Assembly (NCBI GenBank): GCA_022452145.1 | Contig: JAKURY010000007.1 | Location: forward strand, 31,189 to 95,188 | Direction of reading: 5' to 3' | Source: Acidimicrobiales bacterium | Lineage (GTDB): Bacteria > Actinomycetota > Acidimicrobiia > Acidimicrobiales > MedAcidi-G1 | Length of the DNA: 64,000 bases | Shown: positions 8,528 through 16,580 of the stretch, piece after piece | Layout of the letters: each line of letters begins with the position of its first letter | How positions within the stretch are numbered: the first letter of the stretch is position 1 | Program-made: the position numbers and the translations under genes | The notes under the pieces: model-generated | Told to the model about the DNA's origin: nothing | Seen by the model: only the letters and a program-made list of their open reading frames with translations | Database searches by the model: none

Positions 8528-9657
8528 GTCGCCGGTCGCATCGGAGCCGGTGACGCCGAGCGGGCGGTGCCGAGGTCTGCCAGCACCTGATCGGCCTCGC
8601 GGACGAGCCGGCCCATGATCTCGGCCACTGGTTCCTGAGCCGTCAGGTGTGCCACGCCCTGGCCGGCGGCCTCGTGGACCAGCGGTGCCACCTCGTGCCG
8701 GAGTATCTGGCCCAGGAGGTCCCCTATGAGGATGTCCTGGTACGGCATGCCCAGCGGCGTCGGGGCTTCGGGGGCCTCCCACTCGTCGCTCCAGGCCGAG
8801 CGGAGCATCCGTAGCGTCTTCCCACTGTCGGAACGGCTGACCACCGTGTCGCCGGGACCGGCTGCCAGCAACTTGTCCAACACCGACCCGCTGGGCCGTG
8901 CGTCCACCGAAGCCAGGAATGCCGTGCCCATCCAGACCCCTTCGGCACCGAGGGCCAGGGCGGCGGCGAGGTGGCGACCGGTCGCCACTCCTCCGGCCGC
9001 CAGCACCGGTCGACCTGCGGCCACGTCGACCACCTGGGGGACCAGGGAGAACGTACCGATCGGCCCGGTGTGGCCGCCGGCGTCCGTCCCCTGGGCCACC
9101 AGCAGGTCCGCACCCGCCCGGATCGCCGACTCTGCGTGCGCGGGCGCGCCCACCAGGCTCACGATGAGCGAACCCCACTCGTGGGCCGCCTCCACGGCCC
9201 AGGTGGGCGACCCGATCCCGAGTGCCAGGACCGGGATCCGGTGGTCCATGACCACCGCTAACTGCTCGCGGGCGGTCTCCTCGCTCCTGACGAAGCGGGA
9301 CCGGAAGCCCGGTAGGCCGTCGTCCGGCACCTCGTACTTATCCCGCAGGTAATCGACGAAGGCCACGTGGGCAGGCGGGAGGGTGGCCTCGATGGCCGAC
9401 CGGTCGTCCGTCTCGGGCATGCCGGCCGGGATGACCAGGTCCACGCCCCAGGGGAGTCCCCCCAACCCGGCCTTCATCCGGCTGATGCCCGCCTCGATCT
9501 CGTCAGGCGTCCGTCGGGTGCAGCCCCATATGCCTACGCCGCCCGCCCTCGACACGGCCATGGCCACGTCGGGTTCCCACCAGCTGAAGCCGAAGACCGG
9601 GTTCACGCATCCCAACCGCTCGCAGATCCTTGTCGTCACCACCGCAGTCATCCCCAT
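8524..9657 (-). CDS. Nitronate monooxygenase-like FMN protein (NPD family)
   Basis: A 377-residue TIM-barrel FMN protein. GTDAGGHTG at 190-198, AGGVATG at 221-227 and GAEGVWMGTAF at 237-247 match the FMN and phosphate loops of the 2-nitropropane dioxygenase/nitronate monooxygenase family. This family also contains enoyl-reductase-like and uncharacterised enzymes, so nitroalkane oxidation is not assured. It starts 10 bases after the TauE-type permease stop and overlaps the enoyl-CoA hydratase by 4 bases. The ATG at 9657 is followed by another in-frame ATG two codons later. Confidence 0.85.
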   Translation of the reverse strand: MGMTAVVTTRICERLGCVNPVFGFSWWEPDVAMAVSRAGGVGIWGCTRRTPDEIEAGISRMKAGLGGLPWGVDLVIPAGMPETDDRSAIEATLPPAHVAFVDYLRDKYEVPDDGLPGFRSRFVRSEETAREQLAVVMDHRIPVLALGIGSPTWAVEAAHEWGSLIVSLVGAPAHAESAIRAGADLLVAQGTDAGGHTGPIGTFSLVPQVVDVAAGRPVLAAGGVATGRHLAAALALGAEGVWMGTAFLASVDARPSGSVLDKLLAAGPGDTVVSRSDSGKTLRMLRSAWSDEWEAPEAPTPLGMPYQDILIGDLLGQILRHEVAPLVHEAAGQGVAHLTAQEPVAEIMGRLVREADQVLADLGTARSASPAPMRPAT

Positions 9658-9667
9658 TTCGTCCTGG

Positions 9668-10384
9668 TCACAGGATCACCCCGATCGTGGTAGCCAGGCC
9701 ACCCAGCCCACAGACGCAGAGCACCGCCGGACGGAACCAGTTGGTGTCGACATAGCGGCGGACCGGCGGAGCCAGCAGGAGCCCGATGAGCGCCGATCCC
9801 ATCACGAGGGCGCTCCGACCCATATCCGCCGCGTCCACCTCACCACCGACCAGCAACCTTATGAAGATCGTGCCGCTGAGAACCAGGATCAACGACGAGA
9901 TGTTCGGCCGCAGGACCTCAGGCGGATCGTCATGGTGGAGGATGGCGTAGGGCGGGCCCGGGAGGGCGGCGACCCGATGCGTGAGTGCCACCAGCACCCC
10001 TGTCAGGACCGATGTCCAGGAGCGTCGTGGTGGATGCCACCCCGAGGCCACAGCGACCACCGACACCACCACCAGCAGCCCGACGGCCAAGGTCAGCCCC
10101 CGTTCGGACAGGTTGGCCAGAGCCACCTCACCCAGCAGCAGCCCGGCCGGGGCACCCAGCAGGCACCGTCGCCACCGATGGGCGTCGAATCCGGGGAACT
10201 CCATGACCACGTTCCGGACGCCGACCACGGTTCCTCCGAGGATCAGCGGAAGCGGGACGAACGCCGGATCGACAGCCAGCAGGACGGGTGCGGCGACCAG
10301 GGTTATGCCGATGCCCGCCGAAGCCTGGACCATCGCCCCGACAACGACGGCCACCACAACGAGGAGGATCTCGACCGGGGACAC
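9668..10384 (-). CDS. TauE/SafE-family permease (sulfite/organosulfonate exporter type)
   Basis: A 238-residue membrane protein with about eight hydrophobic segments. The N-terminal block VVVGAMVQASAGIGITLVAAP is typical of the TauE/SafE (DUF81) family, whose characterised members export sulfite or sulfoacetate or move other organosulfur anions. It is the first gene of the minus-strand operon and is divergent from the alcohol dehydrogenase, with the second TTAGCC palindrome between. The sulfatase under the same type of operator makes an organosulfur role plausible, though unproven. Confidence 0.82.
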   Translation of the reverse strand: MSPVEILLVVVAVVVGAMVQASAGIGITLVAAPVLLAVDPAFVPLPLILGGTVVGVRNVVMEFPGFDAHRWRRCLLGAPAGLLLGEVALANLSERGLTLAVGLLVVVSVVAVASGWHPPRRSWTSVLTGVLVALTHRVAALPGPPYAILHHDDPPEVLRPNISSLILVLSGTIFIRLLVGGEVDAADMGRSALVMGSALIGLLLAPPVRRYVDTNWFRPAVLCVCGLGGLATTIGVIL

Positions 10385-10415
10385 CGGCTCGACCCTAGCC
10401 GGGCAGGGCAGCCTC

Positions 10416-10431
10416 TTAGCCAGTCGGCTAA
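10416..10431. promoter_or_regulatory. Palindromic operator TTAGCC-N4-GGCTAA, copy 2
   Basis: A perfect 6+6 inverted repeat, TTAGCC AGTC GGCTAA, lies between the TauE-type permease operon and the divergent alcohol dehydrogenase. Arms and spacing equal those of the copy at 5311-5326; only the four central bases differ. I could not place confident -35/-10 pairs here for either direction. Confidence 0.7.
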
Positions 10432-10476
10432 CCTCTCTGACCAGCCGTTATGCACCCATAGTCGAAGGAGCCACCC

Positions 10477-11568
10477 ATGCGCGCCGCGGTCCTCCACGAA
10501 GCACCCGGCGACCTCATGATCGAGGACCTCGACATCGCGTCGCCCACCGGCCGCGAGGTGCTCATCCGCACGAAGGCCGCCGGCCTCTGCCACAGCGACC
10601 TCCACGTGATCGAGGGGCTGCTGCCCCTGCCCTCGCTGCCGGCAGCGCTCGGCCACGAGGCCTCCGGAATCGTCGAGGCGGTCGGTCCCGACGTGACGGC
10701 CTTCGGCCCCGGCGACCACGTCATCACCTGCCTGACCCAGTTCTGTGGCATCTGCGCCGAGTGCCTGGCCGGCCGGATCTGGATCTGTCCGAACCGCCAC
10801 AGCCTCGTCCGGGGTCCGAACGAGATCCCCCGCCTGGCTCTGGGCGACCAACCGGTCCTCCAGATGGCCGGCCTCGGTGCGTTCGCCGAGCAGATGCTGG
10901 TGCACGAGAACGGCGTGGTGGCCGTGGACCCGGACGTACCGTTCGACGTGGCCGCCCTCATCGGCTGCGCTGTGCTGACCGGTGTGGGTTCTGCAATCAA
11001 CGGCGCCCGGATCCGTCCCGGCGAGACCGTCGCCGTGATCGGCTGCGGCGGTATCGGCCTCAACATCGTGCAGGGCTGCCGCCTGGCCGGAGCCGGGCGG
11101 ATAATCGCCGTCGACCTGAACCCCGAGAAGTTGGAGATGGCCCGCGGGTTCGGTGCCACCGAGGTGGTCGACGCATCGGTGGAGGATCCGGTGGAGGTCG
11201 TCCAGCGGCTCACTGACGGTGGGGTGGACGCAGCGTTCGAGGCCATCGGGCTGACGGCAACCGCCGACCAGGCCCTAGCCATGGTCCGACCGGGCCGCAC
11301 CGCGTACCTGGTGGGCGTCCCACCGGTAACCAGCACCATGAACCTCTCCGGTGCGGCCATGGTTCTCCAGGCCAAGGGCGTCCGCGGGCTGTTCATGGGC
11401 AACAGCAACTTCAGGGTGGAGATGCCCCGGCTGGCCCACCACTACCTGGAGGGACGCCTGGAGCTGGACCGCCTGGTCTCAGCGCGCATCTCCCTCGACG
11501 AGGTGAACGACGGCTACGCAGAGCTCCGCGCCGGCACCACCGTCCGATCCGTGATCACCTTCGACTGA
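10477..11568 (+). CDS. Zinc-dependent alcohol dehydrogenase (MDR superfamily)
   Basis: A 363-residue medium-chain dehydrogenase. Catalytic zinc ligands include Cys38 (GLCHSD) and His60 (GHEASGIVEAVG). The structural zinc set is complete at Cys90, Cys93, Cys96 and Cys104. The cofactor loop is IGCGGIGLN. It resembles the actinobacterial class III-like branch, some members of which use mycothiol or a tightly bound cofactor, but the subtype is uncertain. AAGGAG at 10465-10470 sits six bases before the ATG. It shares its upstream region and palindrome with the TauE-type operon. Confidence 0.93.
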   Translation: MRAAVLHEAPGDLMIEDLDIASPTGREVLIRTKAAGLCHSDLHVIEGLLPLPSLPAALGHEASGIVEAVGPDVTAFGPGDHVITCLTQFCGICAECLAGRIWICPNRHSLVRGPNEIPRLALGDQPVLQMAGLGAFAEQMLVHENGVVAVDPDVPFDVAALIGCAVLTGVGSAINGARIRPGETVAVIGCGGIGLNIVQGCRLAGAGRIIAVDLNPEKLEMARGFGATEVVDASVEDPVEVVQRLTDGGVDAAFEAIGLTATADQALAMVRPGRTAYLVGVPPVTSTMNLSGAAMVLQAKGVRGLFMGNSNFRVEMPRLAHHYLEGRLELDRLVSARISLDEVNDGYAELRAGTTVRSVITFD

Positions 11569-11600
11569 GCGTCGGCCCGACGAGAGCCCCAGCGGAGGGA

Positions 11601-11618
11601 GCCCTTTCCCGAAAGGGC
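11601..11618. terminator. Hairpin between convergent genes
   Basis: GCCCTTT (11601-11607) and AAAGGGC (11612-11618) form a perfect 7-bp stem with a CCCG loop between the converging alcohol dehydrogenase and alpha/beta hydrolase genes. It could serve both strands. There is no clear T-run, so it is a weak or Rho-assisted terminator candidate. Confidence 0.5.
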
Positions 11619-11655
11619 GCGGATCACGATGCCGGCGCCGTCGCCCTGTCGGCCA

Positions 11656-12459
11656 TCACGCACGGGTGGCCTCCCGCACGAGGCCGGCCACCTCGGCCGG
11701 GGCATCCAGTTCCGCCAGGTGGGAGGCACCGGCGATGGGCGGAACGAGGGTCGCCTCCGGAAGGAGGCCGGCGAAGCGCACCCCGTAGGACGGTGGTACC
11801 AGGCGGTCGTCGGCGCCCCAGACCAGGGTGACCGGCGCCGACACCCGGTGGAGTCGGCCGGCCAGGCCATGGTCGGGCAGGGGCCAGACCAGCGAGGCCG
11901 CGGTCCGGCGTCTTATGTAGCGCGACACCCCAACCTCGATCAGGTCGTCGCCGCCCAACCCGTCCGGATCGGCCGCCAGCAGCCCGAGTGCCCCGACGTC
12001 ATTGGCCAGTAGGCGGGCCTGGGCGCCCAGGGGGTAGGAGTACAGGTCGGCGCCGGGGTCATCGTCATCCCAGAGCCCCGTCGGGGCCACGGCCACCAGG
12101 GAGGCGAAGGCCTCGGGCCGGATGGCGGCCAACTCCAGGGCCAGCATGGCCGAGGTCGAAGAGGCCAACCACGGGGCTCCGGTAATGCCCACGGCGTCGA
12201 CGATCTCCGAGAGGGCCACAACCCAGTCGTGGATCGAACGCAGTGACGGATCATCCGCGGTGGGACCGAACCCGGGGAGGCACGGGGCGATCACCCGATG
12301 GTCGGTAGCCAGGTCAACCATGGCGGCCGTGGGTCCGTCCAGGCCTGCCATGCCGTGCAGGACCCCCAGCGCCGGGCCCGACCCGAGCTCGAACACCGCC
12401 ACCTGCCCACCGGCCACGTGGACCTCGCGCCGGTCGACGTCCATCCCCGGGTCTATCAC
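11656..12459 (-). CDS. Alpha/beta-fold hydrolase
   Basis: A 267-residue alpha/beta hydrolase. The likely nucleophile is Ser101 in LASSTSA, where both glycines of the usual G-x-S-x-G elbow are replaced. The acid is in WGADDRLVP and the His in GASHLAEL. It should cleave an ester, lactone or similar bond. The GTG at 12459 overlaps the stop of the luciferase-like gene as GTGA; the frame runs on upstream only as a shadow. Co-translation with the monooxygenase suggests that oxidation is followed by hydrolysis of its product, for example an ester or lactone. That pairing is inference. Confidence 0.87.
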   Translation of the reverse strand: MIDPGMDVDRREVHVAGGQVAVFELGSGPALGVLHGMAGLDGPTAAMVDLATDHRVIAPCLPGFGPTADDPSLRSIHDWVVALSEIVDAVGITGAPWLASSTSAMLALELAAIRPEAFASLVAVAPTGLWDDDDPGADLYSYPLGAQARLLANDVGALGLLAADPDGLGGDDLIEVGVSRYIRRRTAASLVWPLPDHGLAGRLHRVSAPVTLVWGADDRLVPPSYGVRFAGLLPEATLVPPIAGASHLAELDAPAEVAGLVREATRA

Positions 12460-13730
12460 CAGGCCATCCCCGGCGGTGTCGGTGACCCGCTCTCGTCGGC
12501 CTCCATCGGGCGGATCCACCACCGGTGCTCCCACTCGTCTGCGAACAGGTCCCGGATCTCCGGCAGGACCTCCCGGGCCATCAGCTCCGTGTTGAACCTG
12601 GTCAGGTCGCGGTCCATGTTCCCGAACTGGCAGAGCAGCATGAGGTTGCCCACGTTGAGGCTGGTGGCCACCTCGGTGAGCTGTTCGGCGACCGAGGTCG
12701 GCGTACCGATGACCACATAGCCCCGATCGACCATCTCGTCGAACGACAGGCCCCCGGAGGACCCGGACTTCGAGGGCCCGGAGGCGGCCTTCACCCTGTC
12801 GGCCGCCTGCTTGACCATGCCCTCCACCCCGGCCCGGACCGTGGCCTCTGTCCGGTAGCCCGGCGGATCGGCGAACGGCGGGTAGAGGTGCAGGCATCGG
12901 TTGAAGAAGTACTCCGCCGGTCCCCGGTAGAGGCGCCGGGCCTCGGCCTCGCTGTCTGCCACCCCCACGAACTGGATGAATCCGGCCTGGAACGGATTCG
13001 GTTCGTGTCCCAAGGCGGCCATGCGGTCCCAGAAGCCCTTCATGGTGGCCTGCCCCGCCTTGTACCCGAAGTACGAGAGGTACGAGTACACGTAGCCCAT
13101 CTGGGCACACCACTCCCAGGTCTCCACCGAGCCGCCACCGGGAATCCAGACGGGAGGGTGGGGGTCCTGTACCGGCCTCGGCCACGAGTTCACGTACCGC
13201 AACTTCGTGTACGTCCCGTTGAAGGCGAACGGCTCGTCAGCGGTCCAGGCCCGAATGACCAGGTCATGGGCCTCGTGGTACCTCTCCCGCAGGGTGGCGG
13301 GGTTCATCCCGTAGGCGAAGCAGGTGTCCATGGGCGTGCCGACCGGGAACCCGGCCACCAGACGCCCTCCGGACAGGCCGTCGATCATGGCCAACTCCTC
13401 GGCCACCCGGATCGGCGGGTTGTAGAGGGCCAGGGAGGTGCCCATGACGACGATTGCGGCGTCCTCGGTCGAGCGGGCCAGGGCCGATGCCATGAGGTTC
13501 GGGCTGGGCATCAGGCCGTACGCATTGGCGTGGTGCTCGTTCACGCAAACCCCGTCGAAGCCACACGTTGCCGCGTGTTCCAACTCGTCGAGGTAGTCGT
13601 TGTACGCCCTATGGCCGACCGCTGGGTCGTAGAGGGCCGGATCGATGTCGACCCACACCGACCGGTGGTCGTCACGGAACCCCTCCGGGAGTTCCGGGTA
13701 GGGCATCAGGTGGAACCACAGGGCCTTCAC
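12456..13730 (-). CDS. LLM-class flavin-dependent oxidoreductase (luciferase-like monooxygenase)
   Basis: A 424-residue bacterial luciferase-family TIM barrel. FDGVCVNEHHANAYG and the blocks IDGLSGGRLVAGFPVGTP and PPVWIPGGGSVETWEW are family hallmarks. It should oxygenate an organic substrate with reduced F420 or FMN and oxygen. A separate flavin reductase is not seen nearby. Its stop overlaps the alpha/beta hydrolase start by four bases; the HAD gene lies 50 bases upstream in the same direction, so all may belong to the transcript that includes the pur genes. Confidence 0.9.
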   Translation of the reverse strand: MKALWFHLMPYPELPEGFRDDHRSVWVDIDPALYDPAVGHRAYNDYLDELEHAATCGFDGVCVNEHHANAYGLMPSPNLMASALARSTEDAAIVVMGTSLALYNPPIRVAEELAMIDGLSGGRLVAGFPVGTPMDTCFAYGMNPATLRERYHEAHDLVIRAWTADEPFAFNGTYTKLRYVNSWPRPVQDPHPPVWIPGGGSVETWEWCAQMGYVYSYLSYFGYKAGQATMKGFWDRMAALGHEPNPFQAGFIQFVGVADSEAEARRLYRGPAEYFFNRCLHLYPPFADPPGYRTEATVRAGVEGMVKQAADRVKAASGPSKSGSSGGLSFDEMVDRGYVVIGTPTSVAEQLTEVATSLNVGNLMLLCQFGNMDRDLTRFNTELMAREVLPEIRDLFADEWEHRWWIRPMEADESGSPTPPGMAW

Positions 13731-13780
13731 TTCACGATCCTCTCCCCGTTCACCCGCCCAGAACCAACCCGGCCCCGGGA

Positions 13781-14503
13781 TCAGCCCAGGTCCAGCACGG
13801 CCGGCAGGTCGACCAGACGGTCTATGACGTGGTCGGCCTCGTCGCCACCGTCGGGATCGTCGACCACCCCTCGGAACCGCACCGTCGCCATGCCCACGGC
13901 CCGGGCACCGGCCACGTCGGTCCGCTTCAGGTCGCCAACGTGGGCCACGGTTAAGGGATCGGTGACGCCGAGCCCCGACATCGCTGCGGCGAAGATCGCC
14001 GGGTCGGGCTTGTAGACGCCGACCTCGTCGGAGAAGGCGGCGAAGGAGACGTGCTCGAGGATGCCGTGGTGGTCGAGGTATGTCCTCAGGTGCCTCCCTA
14101 CCGCCAGGTTCGTGTCCGACACGATGCCGATGGTGATGCCGGTATCCGCCACGGCGGACAGGACGTCCGCCGCGTCGGGCACCGGCATCACCTGCAGGTG
14201 GTACGACGCAAGATCGAATGCCTCGATGAGGGCCTGCCGGTCCTCGGCGTCGACTCGATCACCGAAGGCAGTGAAGGACTCCTCGAGAGCACGCTCCGGG
14301 CCGTAGTGCCTACCGGCCCGCCACTCGGTCTCGAACCGATCAGGCAGAATCGACAGGACTCCCCCCAGGAGGTCTGGCGGAACGTCCAGGTTCCGCCTGT
14401 CGATGACCTCCTGCCAGTACCGACGTCGGATCTCCAGGCCACCCGGAGCACTCGTCAGCAACGTGTTCCAGAGGTCGAAGGTGACCGCACGGAGAGGCGC
14501 CAT
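13781..14503 (-). CDS. HAD-family hydrolase
   Basis: A 240-residue haloacid-dehalogenase-superfamily protein. Motif I is FDLWNTLLT with nucleophile Asp10; the usual second Asp at +2 is Trp12, as in some pyrimidine nucleotidases and dehalogenase-like HADs. Motif II is IVSDTN, motif III the Lys of YKPDP, motif IV HVGDLKRTDVAGA. It probably removes phosphate from a small metabolite; the substrate is unknown. It lies 34 bases downstream of the malic enzyme gene in the same direction. Confidence 0.88.
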   Translation of the reverse strand: MAPLRAVTFDLWNTLLTSAPGGLEIRRRYWQEVIDRRNLDVPPDLLGGVLSILPDRFETEWRAGRHYGPERALEESFTAFGDRVDAEDRQALIEAFDLASYHLQVMPVPDAADVLSAVADTGITIGIVSDTNLAVGRHLRTYLDHHGILEHVSFAAFSDEVGVYKPDPAIFAAAMSGLGVTDPLTVAHVGDLKRTDVAGARAVGMATVRFRGVVDDPDGGDEADHVIDRLVDLPAVLDLG

Positions 14504-14537
14504 CTCGAACTGCGTCAGGCCCGTCAGGGGGTGCAGA

Positions 14538-15941
14538 TCATGAGCGACAGACGCCGTCGGCCACCGCAGCGGCCGAGACGGCCTCGGCCACGCGGTACGG
14601 CACCGTCTTGTCGAACACCGACGGCACCACGAAGGTAGAGGCCAGGTCGACCTCGGGCACCGAATCGGCGATGGCCCTGGCCGCCGCCAACTTCATGTTC
14701 TCGGTGATGTCGGTGGCACCTACGTCCAGTGCCCCCCGGAAGATTCCCGGGAAGGCCAGCACGTTGTTGATCTGGTTCGGGTAGTCGCTCCGGCCGGTGG
14801 CCATCACGGCGGCCAGCCCGTCGGCCTCCTCAGGGCGGATCTCCGGTTCCGGGTTGGCCATGGCGAACACGATCGGCTCGGGGTTCATGGTTCGCAGGTC
14901 GGCTGCGTCGATCAGGCCCGGTCCGCTGAGGCCGATGAACACGTCGGCACCGACGAGGATGTCGGCGAGGGCGCCCATCTTCCTCTCCGCGTTGGTGTGC
15001 TCCGCGAACCAGGTCTTGGCCGGGTTCAGGTTGTCACGACCCGAGTAGACGGCGCCCGACCGGTCCACCCCGACGATCCCACCCACCCCCGCATCCAGGA
15101 GGATCCTGCCGACGGCCACGCCGGCCGCTCCCATCCCGGCTATCACCACCGACAGGTCCCCGATGTCGCGCCCGGTCAGCCGGCAGGAGTTCCAGAGGGC
15201 GGCGAGCACCACCACCGCCGTTCCATGCTGGTCGTCGTGGAAGACCGGGATGTCCAGGGCCTCGCGGAGCGCCTCTTCCACCTGGAAGGCAGCCGGTGCG
15301 GCTATGTCCTCGAGGTTGATGCCTCCGAACGTCGGCGCGATGCGGATCACCGTGTCGATGATCTCCTGCGGATCATCCACGTCCAGGCAGATCGGGAAGG
15401 CATCCACCCCGGCGAACTCCTTGAACAGGAGCGCCTTGCCCTCCATGACCGGCATGGCGGCCGTCGGACCGATGTCGCCGAGGCCCAGCACGGCGGTCCC
15501 GTCAGTCACGACGGCGACGGTGTTCTTCCTGATGGTCAGGTCGTGGGACCGGGCCGGGTTCTCGTGGATCGCCATGCAGACGCGGGCCACCCCGGGCGTA
15601 TAGGCCATCGACAGGTCGTGCCGGTCGTTCACTTCGGCGAGGGAGACCACCTCGATCTTGCCGCCCTCGTGCATGTCGAAGGTGCGGTCGTGCCAGTGCA
15701 GGAGCTCGACTCCCGAGAGTTCCCTGACGGCGGCCACCACCGTCGCCGCGTGCTCCTCGTCGCGACAGTTCACGACCACGTCGTTGACCAGCAGGTCCCC
15801 CCGAACGTCGAAACCGCCCATGGACAAGATGTTGGCGCCGGCCTCCCCGATCGAGGTGGCGAGGCGACCGAGGGTGTTGGGGACGTTGTCCAGCGCCACC
15901 TGCAGGTGGATGGAGTAGGCGGCCGTGGGAAGAAATGGCAT
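14538..15941 (-). CDS. Malic enzyme with N-terminal ACT domain
   Basis: A 467-residue malic enzyme that should oxidatively decarboxylate malate to pyruvate with NAD(P). Residues about 8-85 look like an ACT ligand-binding domain (YSIHLQVALDNVPNTLGRLA), suggesting allosteric control by a small molecule such as an amino acid. The catalytic part follows: MAYTPGVARVC, GLGDIGPTAAMPVMEGK, DDQHGTA and a Rossmann loop GMGAAGVAVGR. It sits 66 bases after pyrE in the same direction. Linking nucleotide synthesis to carbon flow is possible but the order may be accidental. Confidence 0.93.
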   Translation of the reverse strand: MPFLPTAAYSIHLQVALDNVPNTLGRLATSIGEAGANILSMGGFDVRGDLLVNDVVVNCRDEEHAATVVAAVRELSGVELLHWHDRTFDMHEGGKIEVVSLAEVNDRHDLSMAYTPGVARVCMAIHENPARSHDLTIRKNTVAVVTDGTAVLGLGDIGPTAAMPVMEGKALLFKEFAGVDAFPICLDVDDPQEIIDTVIRIAPTFGGINLEDIAAPAAFQVEEALREALDIPVFHDDQHGTAVVVLAALWNSCRLTGRDIGDLSVVIAGMGAAGVAVGRILLDAGVGGIVGVDRSGAVYSGRDNLNPAKTWFAEHTNAERKMGALADILVGADVFIGLSGPGLIDAADLRTMNPEPIVFAMANPEPEIRPEEADGLAAVMATGRSDYPNQINNVLAFPGIFRGALDVGATDITENMKLAAARAIADSVPEVDLASTFVVPSVFDKTVPYRVAEAVSAAAVADGVCRS

Positions 15942-16007
15942 CAGCCGAGCCTAGGAGTGGTTCAACGTGGCCATGCCACCGGAATCGACCCCTGTCGCCG
16001 ACCCGGT

Positions 16008-16580
16008 TCAGGGCCCTTCGTACGGGAAGCCGAGGTCCGGAGCGGTCACCAGGGGAAGGAAGGACATGCCGGCCTCGGCGGCAGCCTCACCGCACGTCCC
16101 TCCCCGATCCACGATCGCAAGTACCGCAACCGGATCAGCACCCAGGTCACGGACCACAGCGGCGGCCTCCAGCGGGGAGACGCCGCGGGTGACGGTGTCT
16201 TCGCACACCACGACCCGGTCGCCGGGTCGAAGGGCGCCGGCCAGGCGACCCTCGACGCCGTGGCCCTTGGACTCCTTGCGGATGCTGAACGACCGCAGGT
16301 GGCGGCCGCGGGTGGCGGCCACCGCTGCGATCCCAAACGCCACCGGGTCGGCGCCCGCTGTCAGGCCGCCGATGGCGGTGATCGGGCCAGCCTCGTCCTC
16401 GAGGGTGGCGATGGCCTCCAGGGCTGCGTCGGCGACCAGCAGGATGCCGTCGGGCCGACAGGCCGTCTGCTTGGCGTCGCAGAACCACGAGCTCGTCCGA
16501 CCGGACTTCAGCGTGAACTCCCCGGTCCTTATGGAGTGTTCCATCAGGTGTGCAACCAGGGCATCCCGTGTGTTCGTCAC
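16008..16580 (-). CDS. pyrE: Orotate phosphoribosyltransferase
   Basis: A 190-residue type I phosphoribosyltransferase. The PRPP-binding loop is VVVCEDTVTRG, close to the VVxxDD/E-hyd-T-x-G family pattern, and the N-terminal GEFTLKSGRTSSWFCDAK fits the orotate enzyme, which makes OMP from orotate and PRPP. Its ATG overlaps the purM stop as ATGA, so a pyrimidine gene is translationally coupled to the purine operon. Other orotate-pathway genes are not in the window, so another base specificity cannot be ruled out. Confidence 0.82.
   Translation of the reverse strand: MTNTRDALVAHLMEHSIRTGEFTLKSGRTSSWFCDAKQTACRPDGILLVADAALEAIATLEDEAGPITAIGGLTAGADPVAFGIAAVAATRGRHLRSFSIRKESKGHGVEGRLAGALRPGDRVVVCEDTVTRGVSPLEAAAVVRDLGADPVAVLAIVDRGGTCGEAAAEAGMSFLPLVTAPDLGFPYEGP

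Noticed and set aside
12460..13185. N-terminal extension of the alpha/beta hydrolase
   Set aside because: It is the shadow of the luciferase-like gene; GTG at 12459 overlaps that stop in the pattern seen across the window.
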